Of a stretch of DNA of 64,000 nt, positions 39,081-50,656 are shown piece after piece. The notes below the pieces were generated by a model. It was not told the origin of the DNA. It worked only from the letters and a program-made list of their open reading frames with translations, and ran no database searches. Position 1 is the first letter of the stretch; each line of letters begins with the position of its first letter. The position numbers were made by a program, and so were the translations under genes. The stretch comes from Bimastos eiseni (taxonomy: Eukaryota; Annelida; Clitellata; Crassiclitellata; Lumbricidae), in contig OY365806.1 of assembly GCA_959347315.1 (NCBI GenBank), positions 36,140,264-36,204,263 on the forward strand, written 5' to 3'.

Positions 39081-39660
39081 CTCTGGAGTAATATTTTGTG
39101 GTCGATGGTATCAAAGGCTGCAGAAATATCAAGGAGGCAGAGACAGGAGACTTGTTGATGAGAAATGGCAGAAACAAGTTTATTGTAGAGGGAAGTGAGG
39201 AGGGTTTCTGTTGAGTACCGCTTTTGGTAAGGCGCCAGACTGGTCTGGATTTTTGAGCATGTTGAACGTCAGCTGGGTAGTCATTTATTCGGGACAAGAC
39301 AATGCGTTTGAGTAACTAGATACTAATAGGCCTACCACCAATCTTTTGTTACAGAAAACAATTGGAATATTTAGGAAGAAAACATCAGCGCGTTTGTCCA
39401 GTTGGGCTCAGTTTATGCTGACTTTGATGTCATTTTGAAGCACGGAATTTCCAAATCCTCTTGCACAATTGACAAGTCGAAGCGCTTTTGGAAGTAGACA
39501 ACCTACTTAATAAGAGAAACCGGTGGGGTTACTACACTAAGATGACTTAGTAAATCGTATTAAAAATATTAAGGGCTCTTTCCCTCAAACCAATGAAGAC
39601 GAGGCCTGACGCTTCAGACAACTAGCCAAGGAACTACAAGTATAGCCTACGCCAATAATA

Positions 39661-40292
39661 AGGTTCTCGGCGATTCGGCGCTGGGACAATTCGGCGACGG
39701 ACAATTCGGCGCCGGATGAGTTTGTAAGTGTATTTAGACCAGATATCGGTAGACCTATGTAGTAACTGACATTTTTAAAATATTCAGAATGGGAGCGAAA
39801 TAGTGTTCTCCATATTATCGAGCACATGTCTGGTTATTATAGAGACTGGTGAAGACAACCGCCCTAAAATACTGACTGAGTATTTGCGATTAAAGAGTAC
39901 AGTAACATTAAGACATGGATTTATCAACTTCTACTGCCGTTAGTAAATACTATGTGAGTCAGAAAGCGAAATCGATGTAATTTGTAATAATCTTTAGATT
40001 TCTTTACTGTGGAGGACTACTCTAGTTAGAAGGTGACACTGTCCCTAAATATGTGTTGACTGTGACTCTATAATAACCAAACATGTGCCGGATAATATAG
40101 AGAATATTATTTCGCTCCCATTTTGAATATTTTAAAAATGTCAGTTAGCCTACCACATGCCGATATCTGGTCTAAATACACTTACAAACTCATCTGGCGC
40201 CGAATTGTCCGTCGCCGAATTGTCCAGGCGCCAAATTGTCTGCGCGCCAAATTGTCCGACGCCGAATTGTCTGTCGCCGAAATGTCCGGTCA
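39661..40292. mobile_element. Foldback element with about 180-bp inverted arms and tandem-repeat termini
   Basis: The left arm (about 39672-39847) and right arm (about 40068-40245) are long inverted complements, from GGACAATTCGGCGACGGAC through GTAAGTGTATTTAGACCAGA to GGTTATTATAGAG. The outer parts are tandem units of about 13-16 bp (CGCCGAATTGTCC and variants), extending to 40292 on the right. The right terminus, read as complement, begins GGTGACCGGACATTTCGGCG and resembles the terminus at 51107. It encodes nothing. Confidence 0.85.
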
Positions 40293-40349
40293 CCCATGTA
40301 TAATAATATCTAAATCCCTGCTGGGGAACGAAGCGAACGAAGTAGGCCT

Positions 40350-40465
40350 CTATATACCTCAGGGCAACTATAATAATAAGACCGCTTCTATAGGGCCATC
40401 GCTCAGCCAAGGTCGAAGGAAGGGGTGCTGCACAAGAGTTCAAACGCCAGTGACAGTCACTTGAT
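40350..40465 (-). mobile_element. SINE/LINE 3'-end fragment
   Basis: On the minus strand: CTTGTGCAGCACCCCTTCC..CCTTGGCTGAGCGATGG.CCTATAGAAGCGG followed by TTATTATTATA. It aligns by eye with 52545-52625, which has the same order of blocks and the same (TTA)n end. Confidence 0.5.
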
Positions 40466-40529
40466 TGTTGAAGGCAGAGCATCAACATATCTAGTCGACG
40501 ACAAATGGTTTGTGGACTGTGGTCCACTG

Positions 40530-40800
40530 TGTTCGTTACAACAGAAGTTGGATTGGTGATATTAATGATGCTGGAATAGAAGTTGGATGGGTGAACGAAA
40601 TTCTTCCAAAAGAGATGCTATTTAGATGAACAAAATGCCTGCTGAAATAAAAGTTGGATCACTGAAAGATTACTTGCCTAGATAGAAGTTGAAGTGAAAA
40701 AAATGGTTCTTGCTGAACCAGAAACTGGATTTGCAGACATTATTATTATCAATCCAACTTCTATTTAACCAAATACAATGGGTGAAAAATAGAATTTTTT
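40530..40800. repeat. Degenerate tandem array, inverted relative to 27015-27312
   Basis: Repeats of the theme AGAAGTTGGATTGGTGAA, which is the complement of TTCACCAATCCAACTTCT. The far end (about 40755-40785) carries the opposite orientation (CAATCCAACTTCTATTTA), giving a foldback layout. Confidence 0.6.
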
Positions 40801-42431
40801 GTCATTCGTTAGGCTTTTTGTCCATCAACCATTATTTAGTCGTCAATTATTTGCTGGTGAAATATTTGTTGTAATTTAAAGCGTAGGCTTACACAGAATT
40901 GCTTTCCTTTGTGAAATTGTCGACAAGGGGCCAGTGGCGCCGGCATCGTTTTGAAAGTTGTGAAAAGAAAGTTTGTAAAAGCGCCAAGCGCGAATATTTT
41001 TCCTCCTCTTTTTCCTGTTGAATATAACGTACGCATAGAGAGGAATTGCACTGCTGCATGGACGCTCATGGACGGCGTCCAGGCTCTGCTGGCCAAATAA
41101 GTGACAGGACGACGTCCAGCCTCGAAAATAAGTGCATGGACGCCGTCCATTACCGTCCAGGCACACTTTAAGCCCTGACTTTGTGGATAAACCACAGGCG
41201 TGCAGAGCCGAGGAAGCGAGTTTAATTCCCGTTACCCAAAAGACTGACTATAATATAGTCCTTGGCGTTGATTATAACGGCATAGTCACAAACAAATGAT
41301 AATTATTGGTGTTAAATTGTTATTTACAAAAAGAATTTGGCTAAGGAGGAGACACAGTAGCCCCCCCTTTCCAAACCCATCATATCGAACCTGCCTCCTC
41401 TGACCAATAATCCGCGTTCGGGTTTCCTCGATATCAGCTTAATTTATGGCTCTATTAATTAATTATTTATGCTATAGTTCACAGTTCGCAGTTGCTATTA
41501 TGCATTTATTAAATTTACAAATGCTGAGCAACAAAACTTTTCTGCGGTCAACCGCAATGGCAAGTCCTTAAAAGTTCAGTGGATTGGTGCAAGACGGCTT
41601 AATTACGAAGCGTGGCGCAACTTAACGCCGACCGAAAAACTGAAAAAAAACTACCTGTGAATCATCCTTCCATATTATATTCTTTTACTGACCATTCTAG
41701 ATGTGGCGTCACACAATGACCAAGTACAGACTGAGTGAAACGATACATTAGGTTAACGTCTATAAATTTGTTGAGTATATATCATTGTTCTTATTCCGGG
41801 TAAATTATAATAGGCCTATTATAATTATATACAAATTAAAAGTACAATATAAGCGTAGTGCAGATAGTGTAAATAGTTAAAATATTCGTATTTACAATTC
41901 TTAAGTTGTTGCCACTGTACCACACAAAATAATAAGCATATTACCGGCTGTTATTTTTGTTGCATAAGTCAAAGTAACCAAAAGTATCAAAACTGTATCG
42001 TTTATACTACATAAAAGTGAAATAACGCTAAACTACAGACTTATTATTTAAATCTTTTGCATTTAAACCTTAATCGCAATCGTGACCTCCAAACTTCTAA
42101 AGGGCCGGTGAGTAGCTGTTAAGGAAGGTATGATCTTGGTCCAAGATGGACAGGTAGAATATCAGGTAAGGAGTCTAGGTAAGAGTTCTTGAAAAGGTGA
42201 GATTTATGTCTAGAATGGAAAGCCAGAGGTGGATACGGGACTAGGGACAGATGATGTTGGACGGTCTAATAAATAGTGTGAAAAATATCTGAGTTTTCCA
42301 AATTCAGATTAATAATTACTATACCAAATTTGTGCATATTATATTGAGACCAAAATTATTCCACTTTAAGTACATGAAGCCGGTCAATATTATTTTTAAG
42401 AAGATGACGTCTGGTTAAGCCTAACATGTTT
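40801..42431. other. Intergenic, no gene seen
   Basis: No exon or RNA gene is supported. Around 41060-41160 several short palindromic GGACGGCGTCCA/GGACGCCGTCC motifs occur, which may be the terminus of another repeat-ended element. The remainder is AT-rich. Confidence 0.5.
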
Positions 42432-42947
42432 GATGTCATTTTGTCATGAATATTATGTCGCCCCTTACGTAACTTACTAATCACTGCCATGGAGAAGGGG
42501 GCGCCAAAATCATGCTTGGCGACCTGTTTATAATGAGGATATTTTGGGGACGCCAAAATTAAATCTTATTAACTTAGTTCGGATATATTAGTTTGCATCG
42601 AAATAAACAAAACTATTAATAGTTTTAGTCTTCATTTTGGCGCCCCTTAAATTGGCGACTAACATTATACATGTAGATGTCATCTTTGTCATGAGTATTA
42701 TGCCGCCCTTATGGGCCCTTAGTGATCATGACTCAGTGGGGCCAGTGGGGCGCCAAAATCATGTCTAACAACCTGTTTGTAATGAGGATATTTTGTGGGG
42801 GCCAAAATTAAACCTTGCTAACTTGGTTCAGACAAAATTTTACCCATCAAAATAAGAAATGTAATAATTCTAATCCTCATTTTGGCGCCCCCTCAAAGTG
42901 GCGCCCGGGGACACATGTCCCCTCTACCCCCTAGCTACGCCTCTGCT
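42432..42947. mobile_element. Element end with a diverged tandem duplication of about 244 bp
   Basis: GATGTCATnTTTGTCATGA.TATTATG begins at 42432 and again at 42676. Each copy ends with TTTTGGCGCCCC. The right boundary reads CCCCCTAGCTACGCCTCTG, and the complement CAGAGGCGTAGC looks like an hAT-type terminus. No matching left terminus was found, so this is one-ended or broken. Confidence 0.55.
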
Positions 42948-43123
42948 AACTAACTAACTAATTTTCTGATTGTAGGGCCTAGTAAGCTGCGTTTATGACA
43001 GCACGAAACCTGAATGAACGAAAATTGATTGGTTGATTGAGACTATTTTAATAATTAAGTCTATTAGCTTTCACAGAGTTTGTATATGCCTATAAGCATC
43101 CAGCCTGGGATGAATCTATTTCT

Positions 43124-46100
43124 CTATCTAGCATCTACGTACAACTCGTCATAAGTGCCTTGTCTGAGGTCGTCTTCCGCTGCGTAGTAAATGGCTCCTG
43201 CTGCAGAGGAACCATTTCGAAACGATTCAATTGACGACACAAGGGTCTTGAAACTCGGTCTATTCTTAGGAGTGGCATTCCAGCAAGGACTGACGGCCGT
43301 TTCAAATCTTTAAAAATGAAACCAAACAGCAATGTTCATGTCTCTTTCAACAACCTTTTCCGAGTTGCGGTTGAATGATATTTCGGTCAATTTCAAAAAA
43401 AGATTCAACAGTCTAATAAAAGGACAATTATTGATCTGACACATTTGCTGTTATGCTGACAACTTAGGCACAGTAAAATAATGGCAAATGCAATTTCGAT
43501 TTAAGAAGACTCGCGTTTTCTCAAAATTGAGCCTGCATTTGTTTGCTTTTTGGCCATGTGAAAACATGAAGCAATCATTGAAGTGAATGCTGTAGACAAA
43601 GCGTTTAGCCTATAGGCGATGTTCCTGTGAAATTCTTACAACATCGTATGGAAAAATTATTAGTATAGAAAAACACTAACAAATCTGGAGAACAGTCTCG
43701 TGGACAAGACAGTCGATGGCCTTTCTGAACAAGTGCGCGAATATCGTTGCTCTTCTGAGTCGGATATGGAGTCTGACCTAAACGAAACAGGAATAATGAC
43801 GTCATCAGAGAAAACGTGGCACCGCCACCCGTATGGACGTGTGGATAGGTGAACCATTTTTACGAAGTTATTCATTTGACGGCTGTTCACAAGTCTTTGA
43901 CTTTCACTGCTTTGAACTTTTTATATTGCTATGTTTGCATGTCTATGTGAGAATGTAAGCGTAGGCCTACGTGTGTTTGAATGTATTTACGCATCCATGT
44001 CATAATTTCATAACTAACTAAATAACTGGCAAACTGCGTGTTTATGTAAGCCTATATGTGTTTACAATTTAACTTTTCACTGACCAACTGTATTGTAGGT
44101 CTAGGACGATTACGAAATTGCCGTTCTATCGCTTTACATACGTTGCCCGATCTCATAACCGAAATGCAATGATCAAACGTTTGCACAGATCAAAGTCACT
44201 CTATAGGAACGTCTGTTTCTCAATAGGCCAATAGGCCTACTACCATCTTACCTACAGTTGAATACCAATAATTAATCTAACACGGATATTCTTCCCGAAG
44301 GATATCGTAATTATGACTTCTGCATGTGCAGCAATTGACGATATTTGTCTGCTCAGAATCAAACTATCTAGAGACGACAGTTTCTTCAACTCTTCCGTTT
44401 AGAGTAAGCAGTCGTCCCCGTGGCCTAATTAATCATTTATTAGACATTATTATCTTTAGCTATTATTGCTGATCTATAACCATTATGATGCAACTAATTA
44501 CCTAAGTAGCCTACTTGATCTAAATTTATCTAAGCCCTCTGGTTTTATAGAATCTCTTGAAAAAACTCAGTTTAACATAGAAAGCTACAAAGTTAATACA
44601 GGCCTATGCATGTAGGCCTATGTAAATAATTGTCTTTAATCATTTCTCAAAACATTCCAACTTTTGAAAAAGTGCGACTAAGATTTACAAGAAAGAGTTT
44701 CTTTTCATCAGGCAGACCATTTAAAAATCCATGGACTGACTGAGCAGAAGTAACCTCGCAGTGCTATTTGAGAGGTAATTAAGCTACTCTCTAAAGATGC
44801 TTAACATATATACATGTATTTATGTCATGCTTCGTTGTTTTAGTTTACTATGATGCTGCTCTTTGTGTGTATTCCCAATCTTTGCTAACTCTGGTAATGA
44901 GTTTGAAAAACTTGACATAATCTATGGAATGTTGAAATGTGCATTTCTAAGATACACTACGTCATGCTACGTCGTGTGATACTATGCAGTACGTGCCGGC
45001 CTTAGCCTCCTTGAAGACCTCTGGCCGAGTCCTTACTGAGAAAATTGCCAAAGCATGTCAATTACAAGTAATAAACTTTCTAGGCGCCCTCGAGTGGCGT
45101 CCAACTTCGCCAACCTCAAAGGCCGTCTGCAAGGGTGTCAGAAGACATGTATTATAGCCTACTACTACAACTAATGCTATGCCCTGTTTTGCTGTGCTGT
45201 TAAATCACGAACGCTTACCCTGCGAGTAGATTTCCCAGACGGTTACTCCAAAAGCCCAGACATCCGTTCTTTCATCGTAGGTCGGTTTTCGGCTGCTCAA
45301 GGTGGCCAATGTTTCGGGTGCCAACCACTTAAGAGCCACCGTAGACTGTCCCTATTTAGTTACATACAAGCAAAGTCACTGATACATTGACACTGGGAAT
45401 TGTATCAGAAATGCGTTATGAGGTTGGGGTATGAAACATTGCGCTTAGGGACCATCCATATATTACGTACGCAAAAAATCGGATTTCCGGAGCCCTCTCA
45501 TCCTCTGTTGCACCGCGTACATTTCATAGACCACCTCCCCCATACGTACGCACATTTGAGCTCTATCCCCTCATTGCAAAGGTTAAATAGCTAAAAACAT
45601 CTATAAGACATTGATTTTACCACAGGCCATTTATTTTTGTTAACCATCATATTTAACAGCTTAAATTTATTAACAGTTATGAAGAATTAAAACACTAACA
45701 ACACTTGGATTTGAAACCGTTTTAAAGCTATACATATATTTGATTAAGCAGGAATATAGTCTGTGATTAGGCTTACAGTTCTGATTTTCATATTCTGTAT
45801 TGTGAACGTCATAATTAGACAATTACATTTGCGTACGTAGACCTACATATTTTCGGGACCCCTCCCCCACCATACGCACCCTTACGCGAAATGGCCGAAA
45901 TTTGAAACTCCCCCTCCCTCCTCGATGCGTACGTATATAGTCGACTAAGAAATGCTTGATGAAGATTGAGTATGAAACAAGTCGACTAAGAAGGACGTGA
46001 CGAGGATTAGGTATTTATATAGAGCAAGTTTACAACATAAAATTAATGCGCAAGGTATTTAAGAGGATGGGATGTTATACGGATTGACTTACAGCTCCTC

Positions 46101-49100
46101 CCTCCGCTTCATCGCTATCATCTAAAGCTGGACCCAATCCAATGATTTTGGCCTCGAGTCCACCGAATGTTACCTTCAGAAGAACGTTTCTGGCGGCCAA
46201 ACGACGATGGGTGATCTGATTAAATAGACATCCAAATGATAAATGTGTAAGAAACAGAAGCACAGAAGTACAGACTCATCTCCGTTTTCTTCGACACCTT
46301 AACGACGGTTTTTGAACATTGAAGTACTTTGCTTCAGAAACTAAAGAATGCCCTAGGTTTCAGCGGTTCCCAATATCAATGTCAGTTTTTTCATTTTATT
46401 ATCTTGATATGGGGACCATTTATTTTTAATAACGTCAGGATAATGTGACGGTTGTTGTCGGGAAAATGAGATTATGTTTCTTTGAATGTATTCGTGCTCG
46501 TGCGATGTTTCTGCATGTGTTCAAGTGTGTGTCCGTGGTTTTCATGTGTTGATACATACTCCGATGGAGTGAAGGTGTTCCATTCCGTTAGCGATGTTCA
46601 AGGTGAAGGTCAGCATGCTCTCAAGAGTATCAACGACAACGCTTTTGATACTTGCCAGCCAGTCCTTCAGAGCCATGTTACACAGCTCCAACAGCATAAG
46701 AGGGGCTGCGCAAAATCAAACACACCCAACCGTAAACACACTCGTCTTTATTCGCATTATGATACGTTTGAGAATCCTATCCTGCTGGCCAGGTGTACGA
46801 CTACCAACTGTACAGCATAAATTGTCTGGGCTTTCTAATTATTCTACCAGGTTAAATGTCAAGCAATAGGCCTATTACAAAAGAGAACCGTTGGAATAGT
46901 GGCGCGAGTCGCCTTCTACGCTCGCACAGCGCCCAAAGGGTCGTCCATAAAGGACGTCCGCAACGAGGGGAGGGGCGCGGTAATTGGAAAAGCGGACAAA
47001 TGCGGACATGGGGAAGGGTCATGAACTGTGCGGACGTCCGCATGTGACCATACTAAACTATTGCCAAAATCACGTGTAATGGTAGATACGTCATAATCTT
47101 TGTTGTTTATTAGTAGCTTTAGGAAGTTCAGGTTATACTTCACATTTGAGAGAATGATATACCAAGGTTACATGCCAATGACTGTTTACTAAATTTATTT
47201 TTAAAATTAGCGTTTATTCAATATCATTCTTTGTCAACAGATGTCTATTAAAAAACGATACAGATAAATAATTATCAGTAGTTGCCATGGTGCCTGATAT
47301 ATGTGTGATGCGGACGTCCGCAAATGGGGGAGGGAGTCAGTGGAATGCGGATAAATACGGACTAAGGGAGGGGCTGAAAAGGTTGACTTTTGCGGACGTC
47401 CCTTATGGACGACCTGCAATTTACCAGGATTATAAAATGATGAATTATTTAATGTTAATTTTTTCAGCTGGTCAGCTCTATGTGTAAATTAGACAGTTTT
47501 CTAGACCTTTCTCTTAGATAAATAACCTATGACTATAATACAGTAGTGTCATCTTTGTTGGCTGCGTTAGCCCTAAGCTTCGTAATATCATTCCAAAATC
47601 AATCTAATAATTACTTAATTTCAAAACTGTTAATAGGCGGTGGAGTAATCACTTGAATGGATCACAGTGTTTGTCCATTGTTTTATCTTCTCTCTCGTCA
47701 CTGGCTATTGTATTTCAGCTTCCGTTAATCAGCTAAAGCCCTGGGCTTTGCTTCCAAGTGTCGCTTTAAGAGTTTGGAGATTACAATTACGATTAAGGAT
47801 AGGTTTGATTGCTCCCAGTCTGGCCATGACATACGTGTATAGTTTCATCGTCTAATTACTATGGGAGTAGGACTACTCTATTGTCTATATAGGGCTTACT
47901 GCCACCAAGTAACAATGCGACGCATATCATCCTTGTTATGGATGCGTCGTTAAATAAATTTATATCAGTCAATGTAACAATGCTGCATAGGTCTACGGTA
48001 CTTAGGCCTACTACGTCCACGTAACCATGACACAATATTAAGAAATGTTGATCGGTGTTTGAAAGGCTAGGGCCGTACCGAGGGGGCATAAAATGCACTA
48101 TTTTTAAAATGCGGGGGCACAAATTGATGCTACGCACAGGGCGCAATTATGACTCGATACGGCCCTGTGAAAGGCTGCCGTCTTCTTCTGAAAATTCCTT
48201 CTTCAGAGTCCAGATATCACGACGGGCGTTTCAAGGGAAGCCGATACGATGCAGTTTAAAATCAACAACTCTTAAACGTACTACAAGAAGTGCTTCTGTT
48301 GTAATTTAATGTAATGTACTTACGGGCGGTGATATCTTCGTCCACTGCTCCGATGAATTTGACAATGTTCTTGTGCGGACGAATTTCTTTTGCAAAAAAT
48401 TGAATCTTCAGCCTCATCAGTCCAATGTCAGATGTCTTATAGCCACCTATAAGCCACCATAATCGAGTAACGAACAACGAAAAATAGATTTAAAGAATAA
48501 CAACCGTTTATTCTAAGATTATTTTATTTCACGTATTCTAGCAGAAGAAGACAGCGATTAGGCGTTTGCGTCATCGAGCTAGAGTGCACTAAACTATAAT
48601 TATATATCTGAAATAGCAGTCAAGGTGTAATTAAAGAATTAACAATATAATAACTACTGTAACAAAGAAAATTTCAAATTGATAACTACGTCACTCGGTT
48701 ACCTTTATCAATTAGTGAATCAACCAATTAATTAGCCAATCAGTTTTGGTGCATTAATGAATCAATCAACCACAGATCAGCCAATTAAATATTTACCTAA
48801 GCAGCCAAGCTTTTTTGGATGCAATCGAATCAATTCTTTTTCTATAGCCTATTTGAGGTAAGATTATACATAATTTTATGGCATTAAAACCGAGATAATT
48901 GACTAATTTTCTGTAACAAAATAGAGCATCAGCCCGCATGCTCACATGGAGCCCTAAGCCCAGGATGGCATGTGGAAATCGAATATAAATAGCTCATATG
49001 GGTCCCATTCACTGCCCATGGTTATGATAGCAGGCTAATTCCTGATTCAGTTAAGCTAATAGTTCGGTCGTAAGAAGACTGGTTACTTTTGAGCATTTTT

Positions 49101-50579
49101 GCTGCAACTGTTGTCTGTTCGTGTCGGCGCGTGAGAAAAGCCTTTCTGACGACAGCGAATCTACCCTCGGCCACGATGTCTTCTAACTGAACGTCCTTCT
49201 CCGAAATCTTCCAATCGGGGTTTTCGATGGCTGGTCCATAGAGGTCGTCATCATCTATCACCGAGTCAGACTTCTTTCCTCCTCCTCCAGCCATCTTCGC
49301 AGTGTTATATTGCTGAAGAACAAACTCTTTAATATAGGCTAATAATGGTAATAAAAGACAGGAAGAGTTTAAAAGTCATTGACAAGATATTGTGTATTTA
49401 GGAACAAAACTGCCATGATTCAAAATAGCTAATTTTCTGTGAATGAAAAGGGTTAAAGTAGCAGCCTGATTAGCTGTGGTCTCTTTAATGCTTATCATAA
49501 TCTTTGAAAGATCGTGCATTCACGAAACCTCTATGTAAAACAGAAGAAAGTCGGTGACAAAACGTGCATATTATACGCTTACAGGGGACCAGACAGGATA
49601 ACTTTTGAAGCTAAGCCAAGCTTAAGATGTTATCCAGTGTGTTTGTGAAAGAGCCTTGTATTTTGTTCTTTTGCCTTTTTGTTCTAGTTGCTTTGATCAG
49701 CCTAATGTTAAGTAAAGTATATAATTATATTATAACTGTCTAATTCAAGAGCCTGCTCGTTGCTGCGTATTACCTTTAAGTTTTATTATTTACATTAATA
49801 TTTTAGGTCATATTTACTACGTGATATTTACCTGGTTTAGCGTTCCGGACAGTGTCACGATAGGGAAATAGGCTAAATTAGAATCTTATATAAATCGATA
49901 GTTTGATTGGTTGATTCAAATGTACATTATTTGGATCGGTCAGTCATTTCTAACAAACTGGAATACCAGCGATGAAGAGGAAATAACAATCATCACGAAT
50001 AACAGAAAGTTTAATGTCGTCTGCAAGATATCAATGACGCAGCATACCTTGAAGTAGACAGATTGCCCTTCGTAGATTTCGTTGACGTTTACTGCTGTCG
50101 TCTGACCAACGAACTTGTTCCTAACATCAGTCGCCATGGTTCGAACGCGCGTTGGAACCGGATGCTTGTGTTGAACTCTTGACCTCACGAGCATAATGAT
50201 CAGCAGTACCACAATAATAGCTCCGATGATGCACGCTGAATGTGCGGAATAACATCAACGAGATGAGGTAAGAAAATATAAAATTGGGTGAAACAAGTTA
50301 AATTTGAATAAAACTAGGTAAGATCGGGTAATAATAAACGGCGGCAAATTGTATGGCATGGTACGAACAGAGAATGTAGGGTAAGGTATGCTAACTTAAG
50401 GTATAATGTAAAGTAAGGTTTAAAGGAAATATAATGATATAAAATAGGGCCTACCATAATGCAAGGTATAGGAGATTATGAATTAAGGCAGATTAATGTA
50501 GCATAAAGTAAAGACAACATAAAGTAAAGGCTGAGTGACAGTAGGCCTACGGTAGGAAAAGGGACTATTATACGGACAG

Positions 50580-50656
<77 letters not shown>

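Larger units (their letters stand above)
36963..39330 (-). mobile_element. CR1/L2-like LINE with reverse transcriptase, broken by two insertions
   Basis: Read on the minus strand from about 39300. The RT domain is recognisable from STETLLTSLYNKLVSAISHQ and DISAAFDTIDHKILL (39220-39080). After an insertion it resumes with WIRSYLSSRYFSV, CGVPQGSVIEPLLFIL (about 38440-38290) and the catalytic FADD block (about 38240). The conserved C-terminal stretch FANRSLAITAPPLRNKLP lies at about 37750-37690. The 3' region continues past the hAT-like insertion at 37112-37571 to about 36963, where it shares CAGCTTATTCACAGGCG with other 3' ends in the window. Frameshifts and insertions make it inactive. Confidence 0.85.

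Noticed and set aside
39585..40527. Arg/Ala-rich frames on both strands
   Set aside because: They arise from the inverted arms and CGCCGAATTGTCC tandem units of the foldback element.
46482..46869. Two overlapping plus-strand frames of 112 and 91 codons
   Set aside because: They are antisense to the well-supported pseudokinase exon 46560-46705 and have no features of their own.
48060..48175. Small hairpin RNA gene
   Set aside because: The hairpin is explained by hAT-like terminal inverted repeats with a perfect target duplication.
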